A stretch of DNA of 64,000 bases from UBA6522 sp963664945 (GTDB taxonomy: Bacteria > Pseudomonadota > Gammaproteobacteria > Steroidobacterales > Rariloculaceae), in NCBI GenBank assembly GCA_963664945.1, contig OY761822.1, forward strand, positions 4,402,001 through 4,466,000. The letters are read 5' to 3'. Every line of letters starts with the position of its first letter. Position 1 is the stretch's first letter. Of this stretch, positions 44,995-52,859 are shown in pieces. Made by a program: the position numbers and the translations under genes. The notes beneath the pieces were generated by a model. The model worked only from the letters and a program-made list of their open reading frames with translations, ran no database searches and was not told the origin of the DNA.

Positions 44995-45633
44995 CTACTT
45001 GATGCCGGACCCGGTTTCCTCGCGGCTCCGATGCGCGGCATCGACTTCAGCCTTCGGCCTGAGCGAACCGGGTTCGAATCGTGGCCGGCCGGGCTCGACT
45101 TCCGTCAGCGGCGAAACCTCGCGAACCGATTGGAGACTGCGCAGGGCCAGCGCCTGGTACTCGCCGGTGGCACTGGTTTTCCACGCCACTTCCCGCTCCT
45201 GCAGCGATCGCAGGACCCGGGCCGGACTGCCGACCACCAGGCTGCGCGCGGGGCACTGGAACCCGGACTTGACGAAAGCGGTGGCGCCGACCAGGGATTC
45301 CGCACCGATCGAGGCATTGTCCATCACCACCGCGTTCATCCCGATCAGGGCGTTACGGCCGATCGTGCAGCCGTGGAGAACGGCCCCATGACCGATGTGA
45401 CCGTCGGCTTCAACGATGCACTCCCTGCCGGGAAAACAGTGCATCACACAGGTGTCCTGCACGTTGCAGCCATCCCCGATCAGGATTCGGCCGAAGTCGC
45501 CTCGCAGTACGGCGTTGGGCCCGACGAAGCAATGCCTGCCGACGATCACGTCTCCGATCAGCACGGCGGTAGGGTGAACGTAGGACGACGGATCGACGAC
45601 CGGCACCAGTTGATCGATAGCGTAGGACGGCAT
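44995..45633 (-). CDS. Gamma-carbonic-anhydrase-like/PaaY-CaiE-type hexapeptide protein
   Basis: A 212-residue left-handed beta-helix protein. Hexapeptide repeats run from VHPTAVLIGDVIVGRHCFVGPNAVLRGDFGR to IGAESLVGATAFV. Zinc-site His residues are in VMHCFPGR and GHIGHGAVLHGC. The end WKTSATGEYQAL is seen in PaaY/CaiE. PaaY is a thioesterase linked to phenylacetate metabolism, and CaiE lies in carnitine operons. ATG 45633 has GGAG upstream and is preferred over TTG 45654. It has no paa neighbours here. Confidence 0.88.
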   Translation of the reverse strand: MPSYAIDQLVPVVDPSSYVHPTAVLIGDVIVGRHCFVGPNAVLRGDFGRILIGDGCNVQDTCVMHCFPGRECIVEADGHIGHGAVLHGCTIGRNALIGMNAVVMDNASIGAESLVGATAFVKSGFQCPARSLVVGSPARVLRSLQEREVAWKTSATGEYQALALRSLQSVREVSPLTEVEPGRPRFEPGSLRPKAEVDAAHRSREETGSGIK

Positions 45634-45778
45634 TGCGGCTCCAGCTTCAGGCAAATCCCCGGACGAGAATTATAGGACCCGGACGATGGACTTCGAACAC
45701 ATCGGGCCGCCCCCTTTTCGGCACGGGTGGTACGGCTCGAATTGAAACAGGCCGCACGCTTTTGCGCTTTCGATATCT

Positions 45779-46069
45779 TCAGTCGATGTGCCGGGCCACA
45801 TCCATACGATCATGCAAGACACGTATGATCGATATCGTCTCCCCGGTTGATTGGAAGAAGATCACGTGGCGGCTTTCACTACAGCTGAAGAGACCGTCCC
45901 TGATGTCGCTTCGGTCTATCCAAAGTGCCTTGTTCTTGCTCAACCAGACCATCCTCAAGATCAGGCCATCGATGTAGCGATCCGCCTGCGCCTGATTCCA
46001 CTGCTCGCTGGTGTAGCGCCAGATACTGTCCAGATCGGCACGCGCAGGCGCTGAAAGCCGCCATTTCAC
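45779..46069 (-). CDS. ParE/RelE-type toxin
   Basis: A 96-residue toxin. The helix pair and core strands are visible as LSAPARADLDSIWRYTSEQWNQAQADRYI, GLFSCSESRHVIFFQSTGETISIIRVLHDRMD. The RVLHDRMD end is typical of ParE (gyrase-directed) toxins. The start is GTG 46069, overlapping the antitoxin stop by four bases. Confidence 0.9.
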   Translation of the reverse strand: MKWRLSAPARADLDSIWRYTSEQWNQAQADRYIDGLILRMVWLSKNKALWIDRSDIRDGLFSCSESRHVIFFQSTGETISIIRVLHDRMDVARHID

Positions 46070-46353
46070 CGATTCTCGAGATCGCGGCCGGCGGACTTGA
46101 TTTCGTCGGCAGCCTTCAGCAGTTCGTTTTGATCCAGCTCGATGAAGTCATCTCGACGCAACGCGTCCAATCCCTTATCTACCTCCGAGCGGAGTCGGGA
46201 CAGTTTGATGGCCTCCAGTTCTTCGTACTCTTCGGTCGAGAGCACAACGACCACCGGCCGCCCGTGTTTTTCGATCGTCACCGGTTCACGGCGTGCGATG
46301 TCCAGGAGTTCGCCGAAGTGACTCTTTGCCGCATTTGCCGACATTGTGTTCAT
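46066..46353 (-). CDS. Phd/YefM-family antitoxin paired with ParE
   Basis: A 95-residue antitoxin. The Phd fold is MSANAAKSHFGELLDIARREPVTIEKHGRPVVVVLSTEEYEELE. An acidic helical C-terminus (DALRRDDFIELDQNELLKAAD) covers the toxin in related pairs. ATG 46353 is the start. The longer upstream frame overlaps the RES remnant and is not used. Confidence 0.9.
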   Translation of the reverse strand: MNTMSANAAKSHFGELLDIARREPVTIEKHGRPVVVVLSTEEYEELEAIKLSRLRSEVDKGLDALRRDDFIELDQNELLKAADEIKSAGRDLENR

Positions 46354-46450
46354 CACGATGCACCCACTATTTCGTCCAGTTCGTTCGATACGTTTATTTT
46401 GTTCGATGTTCGACCCTGGTACAAGCCGATTGTCGGCGATGCGGCCGAAG

Positions 46451-46669
46451 TCACCAGGGCCGGTCCCGCTCCGCTTGCGCCAGTTGCTGGCCCGCTGCGT
46501 AGTTGTCGTTGCGGTAGACGAGGTGCTGACTGGCCATCTGTCCGCGCAGGTCATACCGTTTTCCGTCGAGGTCGACCAGATAGACACGCATGTCCAGTTC
46601 CATTTGCCCTTGTGCCGTCGCGTTCAGGAACCTCTCGCGGTGGTGACGCGTCGCGAAGCCGGGGAATGT
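46451..46669 (-). pseudogene. Fragment of a second RES toxin gene, read into from the TPR-ATPase gene end
   Basis: The minus strand encodes FATRHHRERFLNATAQGQME, then MRVYLVDLDGKRYDLRGQ and VYRNDNYAAGQQLAQAERD before a stop (46451-46453). This matches the second half of RES proteins (HRERFLxATxxPPxxLxMRVY, then DLRG, then DDYxAxQALGxxLR). The beginning and the final Ser motif are missing. The fragment starts exactly at the stop codon of the TPR-ATPase gene. Confidence 0.6.
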
Positions 46670-49389
46670 CAGTCAGTGCTGAGTTCCTTCACGTAGCTCT
46701 TCAAATCGCGTCGGATGTCTTCGGCGATTTCCTCGACCTCTTTGGCGACCCTTGGTTCCAACCCGAGTTCTTTCTCGATCGCGGTCGTCAAGGGTAGAAG
46801 AAGGCTGTCCGCCGAGGATGCCTTTATCAATTCTCGCATTCGTTCAATTCCCAAATCCACGGCTAATCGGCACAAGTCGTCAAGATCGTATTTGTGAAGC
46901 GAAGAAAGCCGCGGCAGGATCGACAAGAGGGATTTGACGTCCTGCTCGCAGGCTACCCTGTTGCGTTCAAGCAAATGGGCATGGGCACGAATAATGTGAC
47001 CACGCGATTTGTCCCAATTTAGTCCTTCGCCGTTAATCTCAAAACCGCGGTCGACGGCGGCAATGGCCGCTTCGGACCGACCGTTTGCAAGTTCCAATGC
47101 GGCTTTGTTAAACAACGCGATCTGTGTCGCGTTGCGCAGCAACGGATGATCGCTCGTTTGGAAGCGTTGCACGACTTCGTCCCACGTACTGAGTGCTTCA
47201 CTAGCCCGGTTCATTTGAACAAGTAACGTGCCTTTGCTTAACAGGGTTTTCGAAACGACGTCCTGTAGAGTTGGAATGTCACAAGACCCGAAGCGCTGCA
47301 CAACATCCTCGAAGGCTCCAAGCGCTTCGTCGAGTCTGTTCAATCCGAACAGTGCTGCGGCCTTGTTGTGAAGGGCAGTAGCGACTGAATCGCGAACCGA
47401 GGCTACATCGCTGGACGCGAAGCGCCGCACTAGTTCATCCCATGTTTCGAGTGCTTCTTTCAGACGGTTCGATTGTGAAAGGAAACCACCCTTGGTGAGG
47501 AGAGTCGATGCCACCTGCATGTGGATGGCCGGCTCATCACTGGGCCCGAAGTGCTGCACGACCTCGTCCCAGGTCGCCAACGCTTCTATCGGCCGATTGA
47601 GCTGTGCGAACGCCGTACCCTTGCAAAGCAAAGCTGTGGCGACTGCTGCGAGAACTGCCGGTGAGTCTGTCGTCGTGAATCGATCCACTACGCCATCGCA
47701 AATGGCCAGTGCGCGTTCCGGGTGGCCTTGCTCGCCGAGCATGGCTGCCGTATTGACAAGGGCTCTAGCGACGGCACTGTGAAAGACTTCACCGTCGGCG
47801 GAATCGAACCGGTTCACAACTTCTTGCCAGACAGCAAGCGCATCGTTGGGGCGCTTCATAGTGCCGAGAGCGATGCCTTTGTTGATTAGGGCGATCGCCA
47901 CGTATTCGAGTTCGGATTTCGCATCGCTGTCGTCAAACCGCCGAACCAACTCGTCCCATACCGCGAGCGCTTCTGGTACGTGTCCGCTGTCTGTAAAAGC
48001 AAATCCCTGTTTGTAGAGCGCTTGTGCAGCCACTGGTTGTTCGGAGACATACTGCTGTTCGTCGAAACGGTCGTCTGCCGTCCATGGCGCAAGTGAATTG
48101 AGCTCTTCACGGTGCTTTGCCAAGGACGGCGATTCGATTAGTCGAGCGAGGGCTGCCCTATGGCCGATTTGTGCTTCATCGTCAAGGATTGCCGCTTCCA
48201 GAGCGATGCGGACTCCGAACTCCCTTAACTCTTCGGGGGAGTAATATCCCTCCATGAAGCGAATCAGGGCTTCTATCAGCGGAACGGGCCCACGTGAGCG
48301 GCGCAAGAGGTAATAGATGTTGTAAAGACGCTCGGCGACGTAGTAGAGCTTGCGACGGGCGGTTCCGCCAGCGATTTCCACTGCTCCCCGTTCGATCAGG
48401 CGAGCGAGCTGTGCGCTGCACTTGCTGGTATCAAGTCTGGCCCGGTCGGCGATCTCCCGCGTGTTGGCGGGCTTCCAGATGTCGGCGAGCGCCAGATACA
48501 CGCGCCTTTCTTGTTGAGGCAAAGCATCGAGGTGGCTCTTGAAGTACTCGGTGTGATCGTCCACCAGATCAAGAAGATCGGCCATCAACTGATGAAACGA
48601 CAGGTTACCGCCGAAACGCGCCAGGATCGTCAGCAGCCGGGGGCTACCTCCGGTGAGAATTCTTAGTGCCCGGATCGTTTCGGGCGGACGGGGACGACCG
48701 GACACCGTCTGCCAAAGAACCGCACACTCTTCTTTTACGAGCGGACGAAGTGTGAGCACACGGAACAGTTCGTAGAGGGCGCGCTTCGGATTATCGATTT
48801 CCTGAAACCGACTGGTCGCGCTGGCCAAAAGGACAATACGTGGTTCGGTCTGAAGTGTCTGGCGAAGGCGCCATCCCGCTTGTGAGTCCGCGATATCCCG
48901 GAACATCATGTTCAGGTTCTCGACCACCACCACAAGGCGTTTGTCTTGACGGTCCGAGAAGTCCTGGAGGGCGCCTATGCATCGGTCGGCTAATACGCGG
49001 TCGTCTCGAATGAGGCGCAGATCCTCGAACGTGCGGTTCAGGTCTGGACCGTCTTCGCATCGTGGCGCCTGATCCGCGAGGCGGCAAAGGCATTCGAGCC
49101 AGAACTCGCCGGCGCTCGAAACCTCGTAGCTCTCCTCGGCGAATACCACTGGGAAAAACCGCGATGAGAGGTCGGCGTCGCGTCGTATCTCGGCGGCGAC
49201 GCGGAGCAAGAGAGTGGTCTTGCCGCTGCCGCGCGGCCCGATGAGAAGTTGGTGAATGTTGGAGTTGCCCGAGCACTCGCGCAATGTCTCGATCAAGGAG
49301 TCGAGTTCGTTGGTACGAACGCAGAACGACGCGACGAGCTCGTCGTCGGAAAGGAAGCCTGGATTGTATTTCATGGCGGTGATAGTCAT
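46669..49389 (-). CDS. AAA/STAND-like ATPase with winged helix and TPR-like repeats
   Basis: A 906-residue protein. Its P-loop ATPase (about 15-270) has Walker A GPRGSGKTTL (51-60) and a Walker B-like LVVVVENLNMMF with Glu157-Asn158. RPLVKEECAVLW and TGGSPRLLTIL follow as in ORC/archaeal-ATPase families. A winged helix is around 290-370 (LPQQERRVYLALADI, SAQLARLIERGAVE). Seven 43-residue helical repeats occur at about 465-770 (ALxxWDEVVxRFxxSD). The layout resembles STAND signal ATPases, with the repeats as the sensor. The gene overlaps the upstream ATPase gene by four bases. The C-terminal helix is acidic. No nuclease or membrane effector is present. Confidence 0.8.
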   Translation of the reverse strand: MTITAMKYNPGFLSDDELVASFCVRTNELDSLIETLRECSGNSNIHQLLIGPRGSGKTTLLLRVAAEIRRDADLSSRFFPVVFAEESYEVSSAGEFWLECLCRLADQAPRCEDGPDLNRTFEDLRLIRDDRVLADRCIGALQDFSDRQDKRLVVVVENLNMMFRDIADSQAGWRLRQTLQTEPRIVLLASATSRFQEIDNPKRALYELFRVLTLRPLVKEECAVLWQTVSGRPRPPETIRALRILTGGSPRLLTILARFGGNLSFHQLMADLLDLVDDHTEYFKSHLDALPQQERRVYLALADIWKPANTREIADRARLDTSKCSAQLARLIERGAVEIAGGTARRKLYYVAERLYNIYYLLRRSRGPVPLIEALIRFMEGYYSPEELREFGVRIALEAAILDDEAQIGHRAALARLIESPSLAKHREELNSLAPWTADDRFDEQQYVSEQPVAAQALYKQGFAFTDSGHVPEALAVWDELVRRFDDSDAKSELEYVAIALINKGIALGTMKRPNDALAVWQEVVNRFDSADGEVFHSAVARALVNTAAMLGEQGHPERALAICDGVVDRFTTTDSPAVLAAVATALLCKGTAFAQLNRPIEALATWDEVVQHFGPSDEPAIHMQVASTLLTKGGFLSQSNRLKEALETWDELVRRFASSDVASVRDSVATALHNKAAALFGLNRLDEALGAFEDVVQRFGSCDIPTLQDVVSKTLLSKGTLLVQMNRASEALSTWDEVVQRFQTSDHPLLRNATQIALFNKAALELANGRSEAAIAAVDRGFEINGEGLNWDKSRGHIIRAHAHLLERNRVACEQDVKSLLSILPRLSSLHKYDLDDLCRLAVDLGIERMRELIKASSADSLLLPLTTAIEKELGLEPRVAKEVEEIAEDIRRDLKSYVKELSTD

Positions 49390-50654
49390 CGGCCAGTGCC
49401 TGTTGGATTCGCCTCAGGCTCTAGCACGGACACGAAGTGCTGTCCGTAGCGGCTCCGCCACCAGTCTTCGAGGAGACCCGAGACGAACTGATAGCCGTCA
49501 TCCTGCCGGTACAGGTAGCCGTCATGACACAGGACATGCAAGACGTCCGGGACCGGCAGCATGTTGACCTGGTCCACGGTCGAAAAATAGTCGCGGTATC
49601 GGTTGACGGCGGTGCCAGCGAGTCGGCCGGATACGGCGGTGGCAGTCAACATTTCGAGCGCGATCGGATAACTCGTCCTCCCGAGGATCGTCTCCAGTCT
49701 GGCCTCATAATGCTGCAGGTCAACCTGCCCACGGACGCTCAGCATCTCGTGCAGATAGACCCATTCGATATCTTCGGGTAAGGCCATTTGCCGTCCGGCG
49801 AGCCTGAGGTGATCGTGAAGCTTGTCGAAGTAGATTTGTATGTGGTGCGGGATGCAGCATCGAAGTCGCCGGCACATGAGTCGAGAAAGCTCGGGTAAAA
49901 GATCAATTTCGTACGTTTCCGCCAAGGCGGCCAGACAACCGACGGCGGTTTCTTCGTTCCACGGGTGCAGATCGTAGGGCGAGAAGATGTTGGCGTGAGC
50001 GCTCAGGCGCGCCTGATGCAGCAGCGGTTCAAGTCCGACGCTGCCGGAGAGGATCAAGGTAACGCGCCCACGATAGGCCTGACCGTTGCGGCGCAGCCAG
50101 CTCATGAACGCGTCCGCGAGCAGCCTTCCTTCCGACGTAATGTGATCCGAGTCGCCCTTGAGCAGCCGGTTGATGAGGATGGGTAGTTCGTCGATCGCCA
50201 GTACAACCGGGTTGTCGCTTACGGCCAGAGCGGCAAAGACTCCGTCGCCCCTGGCAGACCAATTGCCGGAATCGATCCCGGCCCGAAGTTTTACCTTCAA
50301 GTCGGCAACCGAGAGCTGTTCTATCCGGTCGCCTGTCTCCCTGAGCACATTGACGAAACTGGCTTTGATCCGATCGAACGCTCCGCGCAGGGGCTTGGAA
50401 CGAACGCTGATTTCGGCGATCGCATCGGCAGGGTCGGCAGCGGCTTCGACATCTACGAAAATTGTCTCAAATTGGCCGCTTATCTGGAGACGTCGTAACA
50501 ATTCGCGTACGAGACTCGTCTTGCCCATGCGCCGTTGCGCGGTCAGCAGGGTATGAGTTCCGTCTCTAACTCGTTCCTGGAGCGTTTCCAGTTCCGCCTC
50601 TCGATCAAAGAAACGACTTCCTTCGACCCAGTTGCTTCCGCCTTTCCTCAACAT
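49386..50654 (-). CDS. Archaeal-type ATPase (ATPase_2-like), partner of the TPR-ATPase
   Basis: A 422-residue P-loop ATPase. It opens with FFDREAELETLQERVRDG and has Walker A TAQRRMGKTSL (38-48), Walker B VVLAIDELPILI, and a sensor-like LILSGSVGLEPLL. The C-terminal half is helical with a winged-helix-like end (DVLHVLCHDGYLYRQ, FVSGLLEDWWRSRYG). ATG 50654 is chosen because AGGAAG lies upstream; the frame runs to a TTG inside the -35 box. Two ATPases encoded by overlapping genes likely form one complex. I know no exact match for this two-gene arrangement. Confidence 0.82.
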   Translation of the reverse strand: MLRKGGSNWVEGSRFFDREAELETLQERVRDGTHTLLTAQRRMGKTSLVRELLRRLQISGQFETIFVDVEAAADPADAIAEISVRSKPLRGAFDRIKASFVNVLRETGDRIEQLSVADLKVKLRAGIDSGNWSARGDGVFAALAVSDNPVVLAIDELPILINRLLKGDSDHITSEGRLLADAFMSWLRRNGQAYRGRVTLILSGSVGLEPLLHQARLSAHANIFSPYDLHPWNEETAVGCLAALAETYEIDLLPELSRLMCRRLRCCIPHHIQIYFDKLHDHLRLAGRQMALPEDIEWVYLHEMLSVRGQVDLQHYEARLETILGRTSYPIALEMLTATAVSGRLAGTAVNRYRDYFSTVDQVNMLPVPDVLHVLCHDGYLYRQDDGYQFVSGLLEDWWRSRYGQHFVSVLEPEANPTGTGR

Positions 50655-50682
50655 TGCTCGCTTCCTAACAAAACTGCTGGCA

Positions 50683-50711
50683 ACAATATTGTTGGCAAAT
50701 GCGTTTGTCAA
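50683..50711 (-). promoter_or_regulatory. Strong promoter with an overlapping palindromic operator
   Basis: On the minus strand: TTGACA (50711-50706), a 17-bp spacer, TATTGT (50688-50683). A perfect 14-bp palindrome, CAACAATATTGTTG (50681-50694), covers the -10 element and is extended by GGC/GCC-like flanks. The ATPase start is 29 bp downstream of the -10 box. This is a standard design for a repressible promoter. Confidence 0.7.
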
Positions 50712-50885
50712 CTCTCGCGGCGCGGATAGAACCTGCGGAAGGAAAACGGAGCAGGTTTAGGATGTCGATTTTGCACGTCAGGAAATACTTGCGAGGCGGC
50801 TTGTGATCTTCGTCAATCCCGTGCAAGAAGGTTTAATCAGGAATATAAGGATTGTTGGGAAACAATCGGATTTTTATACTTAATA

Positions 50886-51182
50886 TCAATAAGTTACATT
50901 AATCAAATGAGGGAGGGAAGGTGTCGATACCGAATGTAGTGCTGGTGCCGGTTGTCGCGGCCGATGTTTGCCCAATTGCATTCGCAGGGCCTCCATTACG
51001 GTGTCCTTGCGGTCGCCTTCGTAGATCTTGGTGTGGCTGGATGAGCCGTGATCTTTCTGCCATTGGAACAAGACACATGTAGCGCCGTGGTTGTCGTTTG
51101 GGTGCCGTTTTGCCAGTTGCAAAAGCTCGTGCAAGTCTGAAACCGTCACGCTGGGGAAATTGTAGGTTGTGTGGACATCCAA
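50886..51182 (-). CDS. Small hypothetical protein downstream of the SDR
   Basis: A 98-residue frame starting TTG 51182, with GGGGAG ten bases upstream. It encodes DVHTTYNFPSVTVSDLHELL, later VLFQWQKDHGSSSHTKIYEG and ends in basic/Pro/Ser residues. It lies 19 bp after the SDR stop on the same strand. I recognize no family. The start codon and reality of the gene are uncertain; AT-rich intergenic DNA follows to 50712. Confidence 0.4.
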   Translation of the reverse strand: MDVHTTYNFPSVTVSDLHELLQLAKRHPNDNHGATCVLFQWQKDHGSSSHTKIYEGDRKDTVMEALRMQLGKHRPRQPAPALHSVSTPSLPHLINVTY

Positions 51183-51201
51183 ACGTGAAAGACTCCCCGC
51201 T

Positions 51202-51906
51202 CTACAGCGACCGGGCGAGGCCACCGTCCACGCGAATATTCTGGCCTGTGATGTAGGTGGCTGCAGGTGAGGCCAGGAATGCGATTGTCGCGGCAATCTC
51301 CCTAGTTGTGCCGTAGCGCTTCATGGGAATTTGGCGCCGGAATTCATCTTGTTCGGGGAAGCTGTCGATGAATCCGGGCAGGACATTGTTCATGCGAATG
51401 TTGTCGGGCGCATACTTGTCGGCGAAGAGCTTTGTGTAGGCGGCGAGGCCGGCGCGGAATACGCTGGATGTCGGAAAGTTCGGCGAAGGTTCAAAAGCGG
51501 CGTAGGTCGAAATGTTGACGATGGCGCCGCCGCCCTGGCGCTGCATTATCGGCGCGACCAGCCGGACCGCACGCGCGACGCACAGGAAGTAGACCTCCAT
51601 GCCGGCGCGCCAGTCCTCGTCCGTCAGGTCCAGGAGCGGCGCGCGCGGGCCGTGGCCGGCGCTGTTGACCAGCACGTCGATCCGGCCCCACGCCGTCATC
51701 GCCCTGTCGACGAGTGTCTTCAGATCGTCGTTCGACCGGTTGGAGCCCGTCACCCCGACGCCGCCGAGTTCTTCGGCCAGCGCCTGACCCTTGCCCGAGG
51801 ATGACAGGATGGCAATCCGGTAGCCCAATTGCGCCAGTTTGCGCGCCGCGCTGGCGCCCATGCCGCTGCCCGCCGCCGTCAGCACGGCGACACTACCGTC
51901 AGTCAT
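51202..51906 (-). CDS. SDR-family protein with altered catalytic residues
   Basis: A 234-residue SDR fold. The cofactor loop is TAAGSGMGASAAR; NSAGHGP follows strand four; the end is GQNIRVDGGLARSL. The active site is unusual. In the region that is normally YxxxK, the sequence reads SSVFRAGLAAYTK, so Tyr and Lys align with Ser and Arg. It may be a non-classical oxidoreductase or a binding protein. ATG 51906 is the start. It is upstream of the small ORF on the same strand. Confidence 0.85.
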   Translation of the reverse strand: MTDGSVAVLTAAGSGMGASAARKLAQLGYRIAILSSSGKGQALAEELGGVGVTGSNRSNDDLKTLVDRAMTAWGRIDVLVNSAGHGPRAPLLDLTDEDWRAGMEVYFLCVARAVRLVAPIMQRQGGGAIVNISTYAAFEPSPNFPTSSVFRAGLAAYTKLFADKYAPDNIRMNNVLPGFIDSFPEQDEFRRQIPMKRYGTTREIAATIAFLASPAATYITGQNIRVDGGLARSL

Positions 51907-52095
51907 GTTGCTGCTCCCGGTGAATTTTCAGGATCGGTGACCGATTTTATCGGAACCGGCCGAACGGTCACGGAGAATTGTCCGCGCGCCAAGAAGAAGT
52001 CCGGTACACGATAACTCCGTTCGGAAGCGCAGGGATCGTCCATTCGTGCAAACTCTCTACCGGGAATCGGGTTGCAGGTCAGTGGGCAGTGCTCA

Positions 52096-52779
52096 TCATT
52101 GCCGGCACGAACGCTGGCACCAGGAGTCGATGGGCAATCGTGGACACGACAGTGCCCCGGTTGCATTGCCGACCGTCATCCACTGCAGAATCTCGTAATA
52201 GCGCCGGATATTTTCCACGTAGCGAACGGGTTCCCAGCCGCGCGCATAGCCCCGGGACACGCGCTGGTACCAATCGGGATCGGCAAGCAACGGCAACCGC
52301 TCCCGCACCTGCTCCCAGGAATCGGGGTTGCCTCCCTGAATCTCGGTGATGATCCTGGCGTCTTCCAGATGCCCGAAGCCCACGTTATAGGCCGCCAACG
52401 CGAACCAGGTTCGATCGGGATCCTTGATTCGAGGCGGAATCTTGCCGGTCACACGAACGAAATAGGCCGCGCCACCCTTGATGCTTTCGAGCGCGTCCGT
52501 TCGATCCTGAACCCCCATCATCCGCGCCGTCCCCCGGGTCAGCATCATCATGCCGTGCACACCGGTGGGCGATACCGCATCGGGGTTCCAATGGGACTCC
52601 TGGTACGCCATCGCGGCCAGAAGGCGCCGGTGCTGGATCCTGGCCGGGGCAGCCATCGCCGGGGGCAATACGGACCGAACGCAGGCACAGCCAGGACACG
52701 GTGCTGAAATCGCCTTGTACCATGCCCTCGGCGCGTTACCCGAGCCTGAATTCACCCACCGATTTTGCTGATGATCCAA
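52096..52779 (-). pseudogene. Truncated MltF-like lytic transglycosylase (catalytic domain only)
   Basis: The frame encodes RRLLAAMAYQESHWNPDAVS, GVHGMMMLTRGTARMMG, WFALAAYNVGFGHLEDAR, and VRYVENIRRYYEILQ, the catalytic half of MltF with its Glu (E61 in this frame). Full MltF has an additional N-terminal amino-acid-binding domain of about 250 residues and a signal peptide; neither is present, and the part before RRLLAAM looks random. The first usable start is TTG or an internal ATG. Probably a broken gene. Confidence 0.7.
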
Positions 52780-52794
52780 ACTTCCGATATCCTT

Positions 52795-52838
52795 AATAAA
52801 TCAGACTTTTCACGCCAATAAATCAAACCTCTCACGCC
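52795..52838 (+). repeat. Two adjacent 22-bp direct repeats in front of the heme lipoprotein gene
   Basis: 52795-52816 and 52817-52838 are directly adjacent copies, each AATAAATCA/AAC...CTTTTCACGCC-like, with three differences. They end 21 bp before ATG 52860. The tandem arrangement suggests two binding sites for a regulator or an upstream element of a promoter. Confidence 0.6.
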
Positions 52839-52859
52839 GGGCGCAAAGGGGGGTAAGCC

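Noticed and set aside
46353..46587. Upstream extension of the Phd antitoxin to 173 residues
   Set aside because: The added part is in another frame of the RES remnant and shows no antitoxin-like sequence.
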